Assembly: GCA_963802275.1 (NCBI GenBank)
Contig: CAWDIB010000004.1
Location: 186,001 to 250,000 of the forward strand
DNA: 64,000 nt
DNA from: CAZMZW01 sp963802275
GTDB taxonomy: Bacteria > Chloroflexota > Anaerolineae > Anaerolineales > Anaerolineaceae
Reading direction: 5' to 3'
Below are positions 27,649 through 35,513 of this stretch, in pieces (positions within the stretch are counted from its first letter, which is position 1; each line of letters opens with the position of its first letter). The notes below the pieces were generated by a model that saw only the letters and a program-made list of their open reading frames with translations, did no database searches and was not told the DNA's origin. A program made the position numbers and the translations under genes.

Positions 27649-28623
27649 ATGTCAATTAAAAACGCTATTCAAGACTATATTAAGACCGTTGAACTCTCCC
27701 GCAGCGCTCATACAGCGCGTACGTATAAAAATGCCATGTCACGTTTTGTGGAATCATTGCGTCAACATGGCTTTAATATTGAACGGGACTCCCCTGCTGA
27801 TATCAAAGAGGATTCCATCGCTTACTTTGCCAATGATCTCAAGATCAATTCAGCCTCGACGGAGCAGCTTTATATTATCGCTGTGAAGGGTTTTTTTGAA
27901 TATCTAACCGCCGAAAACCTTTCTTCCATTAACATTCCCAAATTAAAACTACTCATTCGTCAGCGTACCCGCAGGCCTGGTAAAAGACTGCCACAATTTC
28001 CTGCTAATGCGATAACCAAATTAATTGAAATGATATTAGAACAGGTCATTTGTTCTAATATTTCTGACATTAACGATCAACTGCGCGAATTAAGGGACCG
28101 CGCATTTCTTGTCACACTGGCGGATACCGGTTTACGTGTGCATGAAGCATGCAATTTAAAGCGCGGCGATATCGATTGGGGTGAAGGTCGGGCGCAAATC
28201 ATTGGCAAGGGCGACAAGGAAGCCATTGTGCGTTTTTCTCGCAGGAGTCATCAATCTATCCAAACCTACCTGCGGCTGAGAGCCTCTATGGACGGGGCTA
28301 CCGGCAAGCCGCTCGCTTCCCTGCCCCTGTTCGCCCGGCATGACAAAGGTTCGGGGAAAAAAGTCAAGCCGATCACCCCTACAACAGGACGTAACATCGT
28401 GACTGATTCGGTTAGGAGACTTCTGGGAGAAGATATGGTTGGCAAGATTACCCCGCATTCCTTCCGCCACTATTTCGTAACACGCATCCTTATTTCAACC
28501 GGCAATCTCAAATTGGCACAAAGCCTTGCCCGCCACCAGAACATTGCTGTCACCCAGCGCTATGCGCACCTTTCTGATGAGGAATTGGATAAAGGTTACT
28601 GGAATGTATTCGAGGAAAAATAA
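27649..28623 (+). CDS. Tyrosine recombinase/integrase
   Basis: A 324-residue site-specific recombinase with an N-terminal SAM-like core-binding domain (about 1-105) and a C-terminal catalytic domain. The catalytic Arg is in D-T-G-L-R-V-H-E-A, the Lys near I-I-G-K-G-D-K-E, the box-II residues in T-P-H-S-F-R-H-Y, and the nucleophilic Tyr in V-T-Q-R-Y-A-H-L. It resembles XerC/D-like enzymes but is not flanked by Xer partners or phage genes. It could be a chromosomal recombinase or a remnant of a mobile element. It is followed 2 bp later by a P-loop protein gene. Confidence 0.88.
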   Translation: MSIKNAIQDYIKTVELSRSAHTARTYKNAMSRFVESLRQHGFNIERDSPADIKEDSIAYFANDLKINSASTEQLYIIAVKGFFEYLTAENLSSINIPKLKLLIRQRTRRPGKRLPQFPANAITKLIEMILEQVICSNISDINDQLRELRDRAFLVTLADTGLRVHEACNLKRGDIDWGEGRAQIIGKGDKEAIVRFSRRSHQSIQTYLRLRASMDGATGKPLASLPLFARHDKGSGKKVKPITPTTGRNIVTDSVRRLLGEDMVGKITPHSFRHYFVTRILISTGNLKLAQSLARHQNIAVTQRYAHLSDEELDKGYWNVFEEK

Positions 28624-28625
28624 AC

Positions 28626-29351
28626 ATGAAATCCGATATCATTTTTAAAGTGATCTTTCTTCTGGCGAGACCCGCAGCCGGGAAGAGTGAAATCATTCAT
28701 TTTCTTCAATCACTGCCAGAAGAAAAGAGGGAAACCGAATATCATATCGGCAAAATGCATGTGATTGATGACTTTCCGATGATTTGGACGTGGTTTGAAG
28801 AGGATAACCTACTATCGGAAATGGGTTATCCCCATTTATATACAGACCTAGATGGATATTTTTTAGAACAATACTACTGGAATTTGCTCATCAGAAGGAT
28901 GAACCTTGAGTATGTAAAATTCGTGCGAGATCATCCTGAGGATCATGCAGACTATACCGTATTTATCGAATTTTCCCGAGGCAAGGAACATGGCGGCTAC
29001 AGGGAAGCATTTAAGCAAATTCCCAAATCACTCGCACAGCAGGCGGTGATCCTTTACGTCAATGTATCCTGGGAAGAATCTTTACGAAAAAACCGCAAAC
29101 GGTTCAATCCTGAAAAACCAGACAGCATCCTGGAGCATTCCCTGCCGGATGAAAAACTAGCCAGGATGTACAAAGAAACTGACTGGGATGAATTAGTAAA
29201 TCAAAGTAAAGAATATATAGAAATTGCTACTGTCAATGTCCCCTACTCTATTTTGGAAAACGAGGATGATATCACCTCGGATAATTCACAAGAATTATCA
29301 AAAAGATTGGAAAATACATTGAATTCGCTGTGGAACATCAATAAAAGTTAA
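28626..29351 (+). CDS. Unrecognised P-loop NTPase/kinase-like protein
   Basis: A 241-residue protein I cannot assign. Residues about 10-22 read L-L-A-R-P-A-A-G-K-S-E-I, a Walker A loop. The rest is rich in aromatic and charged residues, for example I-D-D-F-P-M-I-W-T-W-F-E-E, D-L-D-G-Y-F-L-E-Q-Y-Y-W, and F-I-E-F-S-R-G-K-E-H-G-G-Y. Late V-S-W-E-E-S-L-R-K-N-R-K-R resembles a lid region of small-molecule kinases. Its 2-bp spacing after the integrase gene suggests co-transcription. It could be a nucleoside/sugar kinase-like enzyme; no function is claimed. Confidence 0.65.
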   Translation: MKSDIIFKVIFLLARPAAGKSEIIHFLQSLPEEKRETEYHIGKMHVIDDFPMIWTWFEEDNLLSEMGYPHLYTDLDGYFLEQYYWNLLIRRMNLEYVKFVRDHPEDHADYTVFIEFSRGKEHGGYREAFKQIPKSLAQQAVILYVNVSWEESLRKNRKRFNPEKPDSILEHSLPDEKLARMYKETDWDELVNQSKEYIEIATVNVPYSILENEDDITSDNSQELSKRLENTLNSLWNINKS

Positions 29352-29362
29352 GCAGCGTCTTT

Positions 29363-31345
29363 TTAGATCAATAGTTCGCGAATTTTGGCACTGGCAAAGT
29401 CCATCAAAGCCACCACCGTGACGATGAAAAGCACCACCGTGCCTGCCTTGTGATATTGCAGGCTGCCGAAATAATAAGAAAGGGTAAGTCCTATTCCTCC
29501 TCCTCCTGCGAAACCGATAATGGTTGCCATGCGGATATTGATATCCCATTGATAGACCAGGTAGGAAACAAAAGCTGGTACTATCTGTGGAACAATGGCA
29601 TAAAAAATCATTTGTAGCCGATTGGCACCCGTGGCATTGACGGCTTCGATTGGACCGGTATCGATGTTTTCTATCGCCTCGGAGAACAATTTTCCCAACA
29701 GGGCAAAGGTTGTGACTGACAACGCCAGCATTCCTGCAAATGGTCCAATCCCCGCCCAGAAGACAAAAATTGCGGCGTATAACATGGCTTCAATAGAGCG
29801 AAGGAAATTAAAAATTGACCGGGTAAGGTAAAAAAGCCAGGAAAGTAATCTGCTTTTACCGGTCAGGTTTTTTGCAGCCAGGAAACTGACCGGGGCTGCC
29901 AGGATGGCCCCAAGGAAGGTTGCCAGCATGGCTTGCAGGATGGTGATGATGATCTGTTTGGTAACCACATCCAACACTTCAGCTGACAGGTCAATATGGA
30001 CAAAGTCTTTGATGATCTGAAGAAAGGTTGGACCGGGCTGCAGCAAGCTTTTAAGATCAATGCCGGTAATATTCCAGCTATAGGCAAGCAGCGCCAATCC
30101 AATCAAGATGTAGATAATCGTTTTAAGATTGCCAAGTAGTCCAGGCTTTTTTTCGTGCTTTGGTTTATCCAGGATGATGTTCTCCCGCAGACGTGAGCTT
30201 ATGGTATCGACAATGATGATGACAACCGCCACTGCCCAAAGTGCAGCCGCATACTCCTGGTATGCTCCCATGCGGATGGTCTCGATGACAAAGTAGCCGA
30301 TACCACCCCCGGCAACAAAACCAACCACGGTTGCCGAACGCATGTTGATATCCCAGCGCAATAATGTATATCCCAGGAAAGACGGGATGATCTGAGGAAT
30401 GACTCCATATCGTATCACCTGAAGAGTATTCCCTCCGGCTGCCGTAATCGCCTCAATCGGACCTGAATCGATATGTTCAATTTCTTCTGAAAAGAGCTTG
30501 GCAAGCGCTGCCGCAGAATGGATAGACAAGGCGATAACACCTGCGAAAGATCCCAAACCCACCCAAACAACGATTAGAATGCCCCACACCACGGTATCCA
30601 CCGCCCGTACTATATTGAAAATAAATCGCATGATGAAATAAATCGTATTTCCACCCGGTACTTTTTCCATGACATTTTTTGCACCCAGGAAGCTCAAAGG
30701 TGCAGCAATGATGGTTGAAAACAAGGTGGCCATCAGACCTATTGCTATGGTCTCAATAAGTTTCCCTGTTTCAAATTTTGGAGGGATTGGATCGCCCAGA
30801 GAGGAAATCCTGCGAATGCGACCAAAGATATCGCCCAAATTTTCACTCAGCCGTATGGATTGAGTCGGTTGTCCGGTCACCTTGTTGACCAGATTTGACC
30901 AAACGCATTTCCATTCGCATATTTCAGGTACACCGTTATTATCGACGGTGAAAAAATCTGGATTTGTGATGCGGTAAAAGACCACTTTGGCGTCATCAAA
31001 GCGTTCCACCAGCCGATTTGGTTTGACTTCCGTTACATCCCAGGCAATGACAAATAGGATAATAATAGTAGCAAGAATTCCTGGCAAGATGCTTGCTCTT
31101 TTAGATTTTGAGATGGAGATGGAATCCATTAAATTCCAGACCCAAAAAACCGCGAATGGAATTAATAGCCAGGAAGACTGAATATTACCGAAGGTTATTT
31201 TTCCTATTTCATAATTTTCCAATGACCAGGAGATCAAAAATCCCAATAATGCACAAGAAATTAAAATAGTAATTCCCCGCCAATATTTCTTTTGCAGAAT
31301 TTGCCCCATCCCGGGAACCAATAAAGATGAAAATGGTGTAATCAT
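29363..31345 (-). CDS. phnE: Phosphonate-type ABC permease, tandem PhnE fusion
   Basis: A 660-residue integral membrane protein made of two PhnE-type permease domains. Each half has the same loop: E-E-I-E-H-I-D-S-G-P-I-E-A-I-T-A-A-G-G-N in the first and E-A-I-E-N-I-D-T-G-P-I-E-A-V-N-A-T-G-A-N in the second, the coupling motif contacting the ATPase. Each also has a G-F-x-G-G-G-I-G helix. An extra N-terminal section (residues 1-190) holds several helices and a soluble stretch. Normally PhnE is about 270 residues and dimerises; here one chain could form the whole pore. It lies 10 bp downstream of phnC. Confidence 0.88.
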   Translation of the reverse strand: MITPFSSLLVPGMGQILQKKYWRGITILISCALLGFLISWSLENYEIGKITFGNIQSSWLLIPFAVFWVWNLMDSISISKSKRASILPGILATIIILFVIAWDVTEVKPNRLVERFDDAKVVFYRITNPDFFTVDNNGVPEICEWKCVWSNLVNKVTGQPTQSIRLSENLGDIFGRIRRISSLGDPIPPKFETGKLIETIAIGLMATLFSTIIAAPLSFLGAKNVMEKVPGGNTIYFIMRFIFNIVRAVDTVVWGILIVVWVGLGSFAGVIALSIHSAAALAKLFSEEIEHIDSGPIEAITAAGGNTLQVIRYGVIPQIIPSFLGYTLLRWDINMRSATVVGFVAGGGIGYFVIETIRMGAYQEYAAALWAVAVVIIIVDTISSRLRENIILDKPKHEKKPGLLGNLKTIIYILIGLALLAYSWNITGIDLKSLLQPGPTFLQIIKDFVHIDLSAEVLDVVTKQIIITILQAMLATFLGAILAAPVSFLAAKNLTGKSRLLSWLFYLTRSIFNFLRSIEAMLYAAIFVFWAGIGPFAGMLALSVTTFALLGKLFSEAIENIDTGPIEAVNATGANRLQMIFYAIVPQIVPAFVSYLVYQWDINIRMATIIGFAGGGGIGLTLSYYFGSLQYHKAGTVVLFIVTVVALMDFASAKIRELLI

Positions 31346-31355
31346 GAAGGATATG

Positions 31356-32114
31356 TCAGGTTATGGTAATTTTTTCAGCTTCCTGGCCGTAAATCGTCTT
31401 GAACTGATCGTCATCAATTTCATTTGGCAATCCTTCAAATACAACATTGCCATCTTTCAAAGCTATAGCCCGGGTGGCATAGCGGTGGACAAGGTCCAGA
31501 AAATGCAAGCTGCAAAGTACGGTCATCCCTCTTTCTTTATTTAGTAGTTCGAGATATTTCAAAATGGAATGCGCCAGGACAGGGTCAAGGGAGGCAACCG
31601 GCTCATCCGCCAGGATCATTTTAGGATCCTGCATCAGCGCTCGGGCAATACCCACCCGTTGCTGCTGACCCCCGGATAGTGAATCTGCACGAACATGAAT
31701 TTTTTCAGAAAGGTCCACCTGTTCCAGATTCTTCTTGACTTTTTCCTGATCGCTCTTAGAAAATATCTGCATAAGACTTGGCATTGTATCCAAATACCCC
31801 AACCTGCCTGACATCACATTTATAAACACAGAGGAACGTTTGACAAGATTAAACTGTTGAAAAATCATCCCAATTTGCCGGCGGATTTTACGAATCTCAT
31901 CTCCCTTGGCGGCGGTTATATCAATTCCATTCCAGATTATTTTTCCAGATGTCGGTTCAATCAACCGGTTTATGCAACGCAACAAGGTGGATTTTCCCGA
32001 ACCGCTCAGACCAATGACTGCCAGGAATTCGCCATCCTTCACCTTAAAATTAACGTCCCGCAAAGCCTCCACCCCACTCGGATAAACCTTTCGCAAATGT
32101 TCGATTTTTAACAT
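31356..32114 (-). CDS. phnC: Phosphonate-type ABC transporter ATPase
   Basis: A 252-residue ABC ATPase of the PhnC family. Walker A is G-L-S-G-S-G-K-S-T, the Q-loop M-I-F-Q-Q-F-N-L-V, the signature L-S-G-G-Q-Q-Q-R, Walker B M-I-L-A-D-E-P, and the switch His is in L-C-S-L-H-F-L-D. R-S-S-V-F-I-N-V-M-S-G-R-L-G-Y is typical of PhnC. It powers import of phosphonate, phosphite or phosphate together with the PhnD and PhnE proteins encoded next to it. Confidence 0.93.
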   Translation of the reverse strand: MLKIEHLRKVYPSGVEALRDVNFKVKDGEFLAVIGLSGSGKSTLLRCINRLIEPTSGKIIWNGIDITAAKGDEIRKIRRQIGMIFQQFNLVKRSSVFINVMSGRLGYLDTMPSLMQIFSKSDQEKVKKNLEQVDLSEKIHVRADSLSGGQQQRVGIARALMQDPKMILADEPVASLDPVLAHSILKYLELLNKERGMTVLCSLHFLDLVHRYATRAIALKDGNVVFEGLPNEIDDDQFKTIYGQEAEKITIT

Positions 32115-32183
32115 AGTTGTTCCAATTTACGTGATTATATAAGAATTATATGCATTAATTACATTTTTAGAAATGTTTAAAAA

Positions 32184-32216
32184 AAACTGGCTGGTCTTTT
32201 GGACCAACCAGTTTTT
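32184..32216 (-). terminator. Rho-independent terminator after phnD
   Basis: On the minus strand the stem AAACTGGTTGGTC / GACCAGCCAGTTT (one mismatch), loop CAAAA, is followed by eight T. It lies between phnD and phnC, so it would end most phnD transcripts and make phnD mRNA more abundant than phnCE. This is usual for binding-protein genes. Confidence 0.8.
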
Positions 32217-32232
32217 AGCCAGATAATTGAGA

Positions 32233-33342
32233 CTATTTAACCAACGTTGCTGGATCAATACCAGCTCTCTTCAAAGCCGCCAGGAACTCATCATAATAAG
32301 TGGCATCAATCTTCTTATATAGGTTTACATTATAGAGTGCCTTCAAAATCACCTTTCCGCCTGGGTCAGCAGACATCGCCTCAAGACCAGCAGTAATGGC
32401 AGCCTGGACAGCGGGATCCAATTCTTTAATGTATTGGACACCATCATTCGGCAGCCTTTCGGAAAGATAGAATACTTTCAAAACTGTTCCTATGTCTTTA
32501 TATGTCTCGTACAACTTGTAAGATGCATCAGTGCGGGTGTCAACGAAAGTAACACCAGCATCGCAATCACCCTTGTAGACGGCAATTGCAACTTTGTCAT
32601 GTCCACCAGCCATGATGACATTCTTGAAATCTTTGTCAGGATTGATTCCCTGGGATTTCAGAACAATATTGGGCACAACATAACCGGAGGTGGAGTTGGG
32701 ATCAACAAAGCAAAAAGTCTTGCCTTTCAAATCTGCCAAAGTATTGATACCGGAATCCACTTTGGTAATGAATTGTGCTTTGTAGAAATCCTGCGGGGTT
32801 CCTTTAAGTCCAGCGTCTGGATCAGCGAATCCTTCTGGAGTTGCATAATTGCGAACAACTGCCATGCCGGGAATGATTTGATATTTTTCCTTGGCAAGCA
32901 GCACAGAGAAGGTATTCAAGAAACCAATCTGGGCTTTTTGGGCACCCATGGCTTCAATGGAGGCACCCATGGAAGTTCCAACTTCAATCTTGAAAGTCAA
33001 ACCAGTAATCTTGGTAAGGCAGTCCGCAATGGCTGTGCCTGCCTTGGTGATCTTGCCGGTATCACCAGAGGGAACGTAGGTGATCACTATCGGTTTGTCC
33101 GGTGTACCCCATTCGCCGGCTTTGATGGTCGGCGGATTGGCCATTGGTTCGCATTTGGCTGGTACAGCTGTAGGTGCCGCAGTGGGAGCAGCAGTTGGCG
33201 GTACAGCGGTGGCAGCTGGTTGGGCCGGTTCGGGTGCCTTGGGGGGTTCGGGTGTGGGCGCGGGAGCACAGGCAGTGATCGCGACGGCAGCAATCATAAT
33301 GATTGCCAGACAGAGAAACAATACTTTCTTTGCTTTACTCAT
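32233..33342 (-). CDS. phnD: Phosphonate/phosphate-type ABC substrate-binding lipoprotein
   Basis: A 369-residue lipoprotein. The signal peptide ends in the lipobox A-I-T-A-C, followed by a Pro/Ala/Thr-rich tether (about residues 25-60) and a PhnD-type periplasmic-binding domain. Motifs include I-T-Y-V-P-S-G-D-T-G, L-K-G-K-T-F-C-F-V-D-P-N-S-T-S-G and a G-G-H-D-K-V-A-I-A-V-Y-K-G-D-C-D-A-G-V-T block near residue 245. The S-T-S-G loop binds the phosphonate/phosphite/phosphate oxyanion in homologues. No C-P lyase or phosphonatase genes are in the window, so the ligand is open. Confidence 0.9.
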   Translation of the reverse strand: MSKAKKVLFLCLAIIMIAAVAITACAPAPTPEPPKAPEPAQPAATAVPPTAAPTAAPTAVPAKCEPMANPPTIKAGEWGTPDKPIVITYVPSGDTGKITKAGTAIADCLTKITGLTFKIEVGTSMGASIEAMGAQKAQIGFLNTFSVLLAKEKYQIIPGMAVVRNYATPEGFADPDAGLKGTPQDFYKAQFITKVDSGINTLADLKGKTFCFVDPNSTSGYVVPNIVLKSQGINPDKDFKNVIMAGGHDKVAIAVYKGDCDAGVTFVDTRTDASYKLYETYKDIGTVLKVFYLSERLPNDGVQYIKELDPAVQAAITAGLEAMSADPGGKVILKALYNVNLYKKIDATYYDEFLAALKRAGIDPATLVK

Positions 33343-33364
33343 TCCTTCCTCCTATAAAATTTTT

Positions 33365-33378
33365 GGTAATTTATTACC
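33365..33378. promoter_or_regulatory. Palindrome at the phnD transcription start region
   Basis: GGTAATTTATTACC is a perfect 14-bp palindrome located just downstream of the predicted phnD -10 box and before its ribosome binding site AGGAGGAAGG. Its position fits an operator for a dimeric repressor, but no regulator gene is adjacent. Confidence 0.45.
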
Positions 33379-33384
33379 TAGTCA

Positions 33385-33413
33385 ATCATAGCAAATCAAG
33401 ACAAAAAATGCAA
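33385..33413 (-). promoter_or_regulatory. Predicted phnD promoter
   Basis: On the minus strand TTGCAT (33408-33413) and TATGAT (33385-33390) are separated by exactly 17 bp, a good sigma-70-type match, about 43 bp upstream of the phnD ATG. Confidence 0.6.
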
Positions 33414-33474
33414 GCTGATAACCTTAAATTTTTTGTCTTTTCTGTTATTAATCCTCTATTCAAGAAAAATCCGC

Positions 33475-33503
33475 TTGACGCATCAACTGTAAACGGCTAA
33501 AAT
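33475..33503 (+). promoter_or_regulatory. Predicted rplY promoter
   Basis: TTGACG (33475-33480), 17-bp spacer, TAAAAT (33498-33503). This near-consensus sigma-70-type promoter lies about 73 bp before the L25 start, leaving a leader of roughly 65 bases. The leader contains GGTAACCCTG..., with no clear riboswitch or terminator. Confidence 0.7.
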
Positions 33504-33576
33504 GCTCCTCTGTAGATCATTTTTATCGGTGAAGGTAACCCTGTTAATTGGGTGAGAGGCACCAAGGAAGGTAAGT

Positions 33577-34257
33577 ATGGAAAAAGTCGTCATAAAAGCC
33601 ACAAAAAGAGCCGTTACCGGCAAGCATGTGGCCATCCTGCGGCGGGAAGGCAAGCTGCCAGGTGTTTTGTACGGGCATAACATCAACTCTGTGCCCATCA
33701 CAATGGACCTCAAGGAAGCTTCCATGATCCTGGGAAAATTATCCGGGTCCAGTATTGTCACCATTGACCTGGATGGCCAGGAACATGCCGCCCTGGTCAG
33801 GGAAAAACAACGTGACTATATCAGGAGTTTGCTCATTCACGTTGATTTCCAAGCCGTGTCACTGACCGAGAAGTTAAGAACTGATGTCGGAATCGAACTC
33901 ATTGGCCTTTCACCGGCCGTAAAGGATTTCAATGCCATGATCGTATCCGGTATTGAAGCGGTCGAAGTGGAGTGCCTGCCGCAAGACCTGCCGGAAAAAT
34001 TCGAGGTGGACATTTCCATCCTGAAAGAGATTGGTGATTCCATCTACCTGCGCGATATCCCGGTTCCGCAAAATGTTGAATTCCTCACCGATCCAAATGA
34101 ATTGATTGCCGTTGCCCAATTCATCAAGGAAGAGGTGGTTGAAGAGGCTGTGGTTGAAGAAGTTGAGGCCACTGGCACAGAACCGGAAGTGATTGAAAAG
34201 GGTAAGAAAGAAGAGGAAGGTGAAGAAGGCGAGAGCAAGGAAGCAAAAGCGGTTTAA
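33577..34257 (+). CDS. rplY: 50S ribosomal protein L25 (CTC-type)
   Basis: A 226-residue protein with the N-terminal 5S-rRNA-binding L25 domain and the C-terminal CTC/TL5 beta domain, as in Thermus TL5 and the general stress protein Ctc. The start V-I-K-A-T-K-R-A-V-T-G-K-H and the motif G-K-L-P-G-V-L-Y-G-H are typical. The last 35 residues are a highly acidic, low-complexity tail of Glu, Val and Lys. It has its own strong promoter and terminator, so it is probably monocistronic. Confidence 0.93.
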   Translation: MEKVVIKATKRAVTGKHVAILRREGKLPGVLYGHNINSVPITMDLKEASMILGKLSGSSIVTIDLDGQEHAALVREKQRDYIRSLLIHVDFQAVSLTEKLRTDVGIELIGLSPAVKDFNAMIVSGIEAVEVECLPQDLPEKFEVDISILKEIGDSIYLRDIPVPQNVEFLTDPNELIAVAQFIKEEVVEEAVVEEVEATGTEPEVIEKGKKEEEGEEGESKEAKAV

Positions 34258-34303
34258 CACCAACTTTTTTCTGCCAATCAAGCTAAACCTGGTGTCGAAT
34301 ATT

Positions 34304-34331
34304 AAAGAGGTGGTTTTTAAGCCACCTCTTT
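34304..34331. terminator. Hairpin between convergent rplY and NUDIX genes
   Basis: AAAGAGGTGG pairs perfectly with CCACCTCTTT over an 8-base loop. The following T stretch is short on both strands, so strength is uncertain, but the position between two convergent genes fits a shared terminator. Confidence 0.65.
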
Positions 34332-34333
34332 GT

Positions 34334-34813
34334 TTACCATTTCAATGCGATGGCAAAGTTAACCATGAATTGCGCGGTGATTCCCCACACCACTTCACCT
34401 CCAAAGGGTTCAAAAAAAACTACCATTCTTCCTTTTTTATCTGATGATTTATATTTCTTTAATTCCCAATTGGCACGATCCAAAATCCAACCCAATGGGA
34501 TAAAAAATACTTTCTCCACTTCTTTATTATTAGTGATAATCACCCCCAGGGATTTCTTGAAGCATATATAAGGTTGGATATGATAATTTGAAATAGATTC
34601 CACAATGGGCAAAAAACCAATAATCTCATCTTTGTGTATATCGATACCAATTTCTTCCCTGGTTTCGCGTATGGCTGTTTGAATTAAATTTTTTTCATTC
34701 CTTTCTCTCATTCCTCCAGGCAAGGCCACCTGATCTTTGTGGGTTCTGACTGAGTTCGTGCGATGAGTAAATAATACCTGGAGATGGTCCTCCTTTTCCG
34801 TCAGAATAATCAT
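34334..34813 (-). CDS. NUDIX hydrolase, CoA-pyrophosphatase-like
   Basis: At least 159 residues of a NUDIX hydrolase. The NUDIX box is G-G-M-R-E-R-N-E-K-N-L followed by A-I-R-E-T-R-E-E-I-G-I; the preceding H-K-D-Q-V-A-L-P resembles the CoA-pyrophosphatase (NudL) branch, which hydrolyses CoA and acyl-CoA. Homology seems to extend upstream of the ATG at 34811-34813 (N-S-A-A-A-V precedes M-I-I-L), and the frame stays open to about 34947 without any ATG, GTG or TTG. The true start is thus unclear; an indel is possible. Confidence 0.75.
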   Translation of the reverse strand: MIILTEKEDHLQVLFTHRTNSVRTHKDQVALPGGMRERNEKNLIQTAIRETREEIGIDIHKDEIIGFLPIVESISNYHIQPYICFKKSLGVIITNNKEVEKVFFIPLGWILDRANWELKKYKSSDKKGRMVVFFEPFGGEVVWGITAQFMVNFAIALKW

Positions 34814-34931
34814 TACTGCTGCTGCAGAATTTATACCGAATGAAAAAACGGATTCTTCTCCGGTACTTTTCCCGAGGACAGCTTCAATATAACTAATCTG
34901 GTTGTTGATCTTTGAGGAAGATTTGATTTGT

Positions 34932-35510
34932 TTATCCCCTGACTAATAATGATCCGCAATAGTTGCAATTAGCATTTCCGCCAGTCCATTCCAATTCATC
35001 CACGTCGATCGGCGCACCGCACCGGGGACAATTGGATGGCAAATCCGGGTGAATAGAATTTGCCGGTTGCAATGTATTCCAAGCTGGGAGTCTTTTGATA
35101 TTCGCAGCGATTCTTTTCTCAAGCCATGATCGCAACTCTTTTTCTTGTTCTCCATTGCCAGAACCATGTATTTGGGCAAATGCCTTCTCACTCAATAATC
35201 TCAACTTTCTCCAATTCTTCCGTACGATCAGAATATCAAAGCTTTTTTGAAATGCCTTCATTGCATTTTCTATTTGCATTCCCTGCAGCCATGCTTTGGC
35301 AGCCAATGCAAACAAATGCGGGGCATGTGGTCCATCCCTTCGCAAAGATTCTTCTGCCAACTCTTGAAAAATTGCGGCTGCTGATGAGAATTCGCCAGTT
35401 TCAAAAAGTCGGTTTGCCTCAACTAAATGTGGATTAATTGGTGGATTCCTTCGGTTTAATCTGCCAATATTAAATCCTTTTACGAGGGGAATTCGTCTGC
35501 GGCGCCACAT
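34932..35510 (-). CDS. Hypothetical protein with helical repeats and a C-terminal zinc ribbon
   Basis: A 192-residue protein without a family I can name. The N-terminus is very basic (M-W-R-R-R-R-I-P). Residues about 30-125 look like two or three TPR-type helical hairpins (A-N-R-L-F-E-T-G-E-F-S-S-A-A). The C-terminus has a C-P-R-C-G-A-P ... C-N-Y-C-G zinc ribbon. It precedes no obvious partner but lies 3 bp after trmI on the same strand. A scaffold or nucleic-acid-binding role is possible; nothing more can be said. Confidence 0.7.
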   Translation of the reverse strand: MWRRRRIPLVKGFNIGRLNRRNPPINPHLVEANRLFETGEFSSAAAIFQELAEESLRRDGPHAPHLFALAAKAWLQGMQIENAMKAFQKSFDILIVRKNWRKLRLLSEKAFAQIHGSGNGEQEKELRSWLEKRIAANIKRLPAWNTLQPANSIHPDLPSNCPRCGAPIDVDELEWTGGNANCNYCGSLLVRG

Positions 35511-35513
35511 GGA

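Noticed and set aside
33079..33291. Repetitive Ala/Pro/Thr coding stretch as a tandem repeat element
   Set aside because: It encodes the flexible tether of the PhnD lipoprotein, a common low-complexity feature, not a DNA repeat unit.
32434..33357. A 307-residue open frame on the plus strand opposite phnD
   Set aside because: It lies wholly antisense to a well-supported lipoprotein gene, has a Gly/Ser/Arg-rich composition expected from an antisense reading, and no motif or ribosome binding site.
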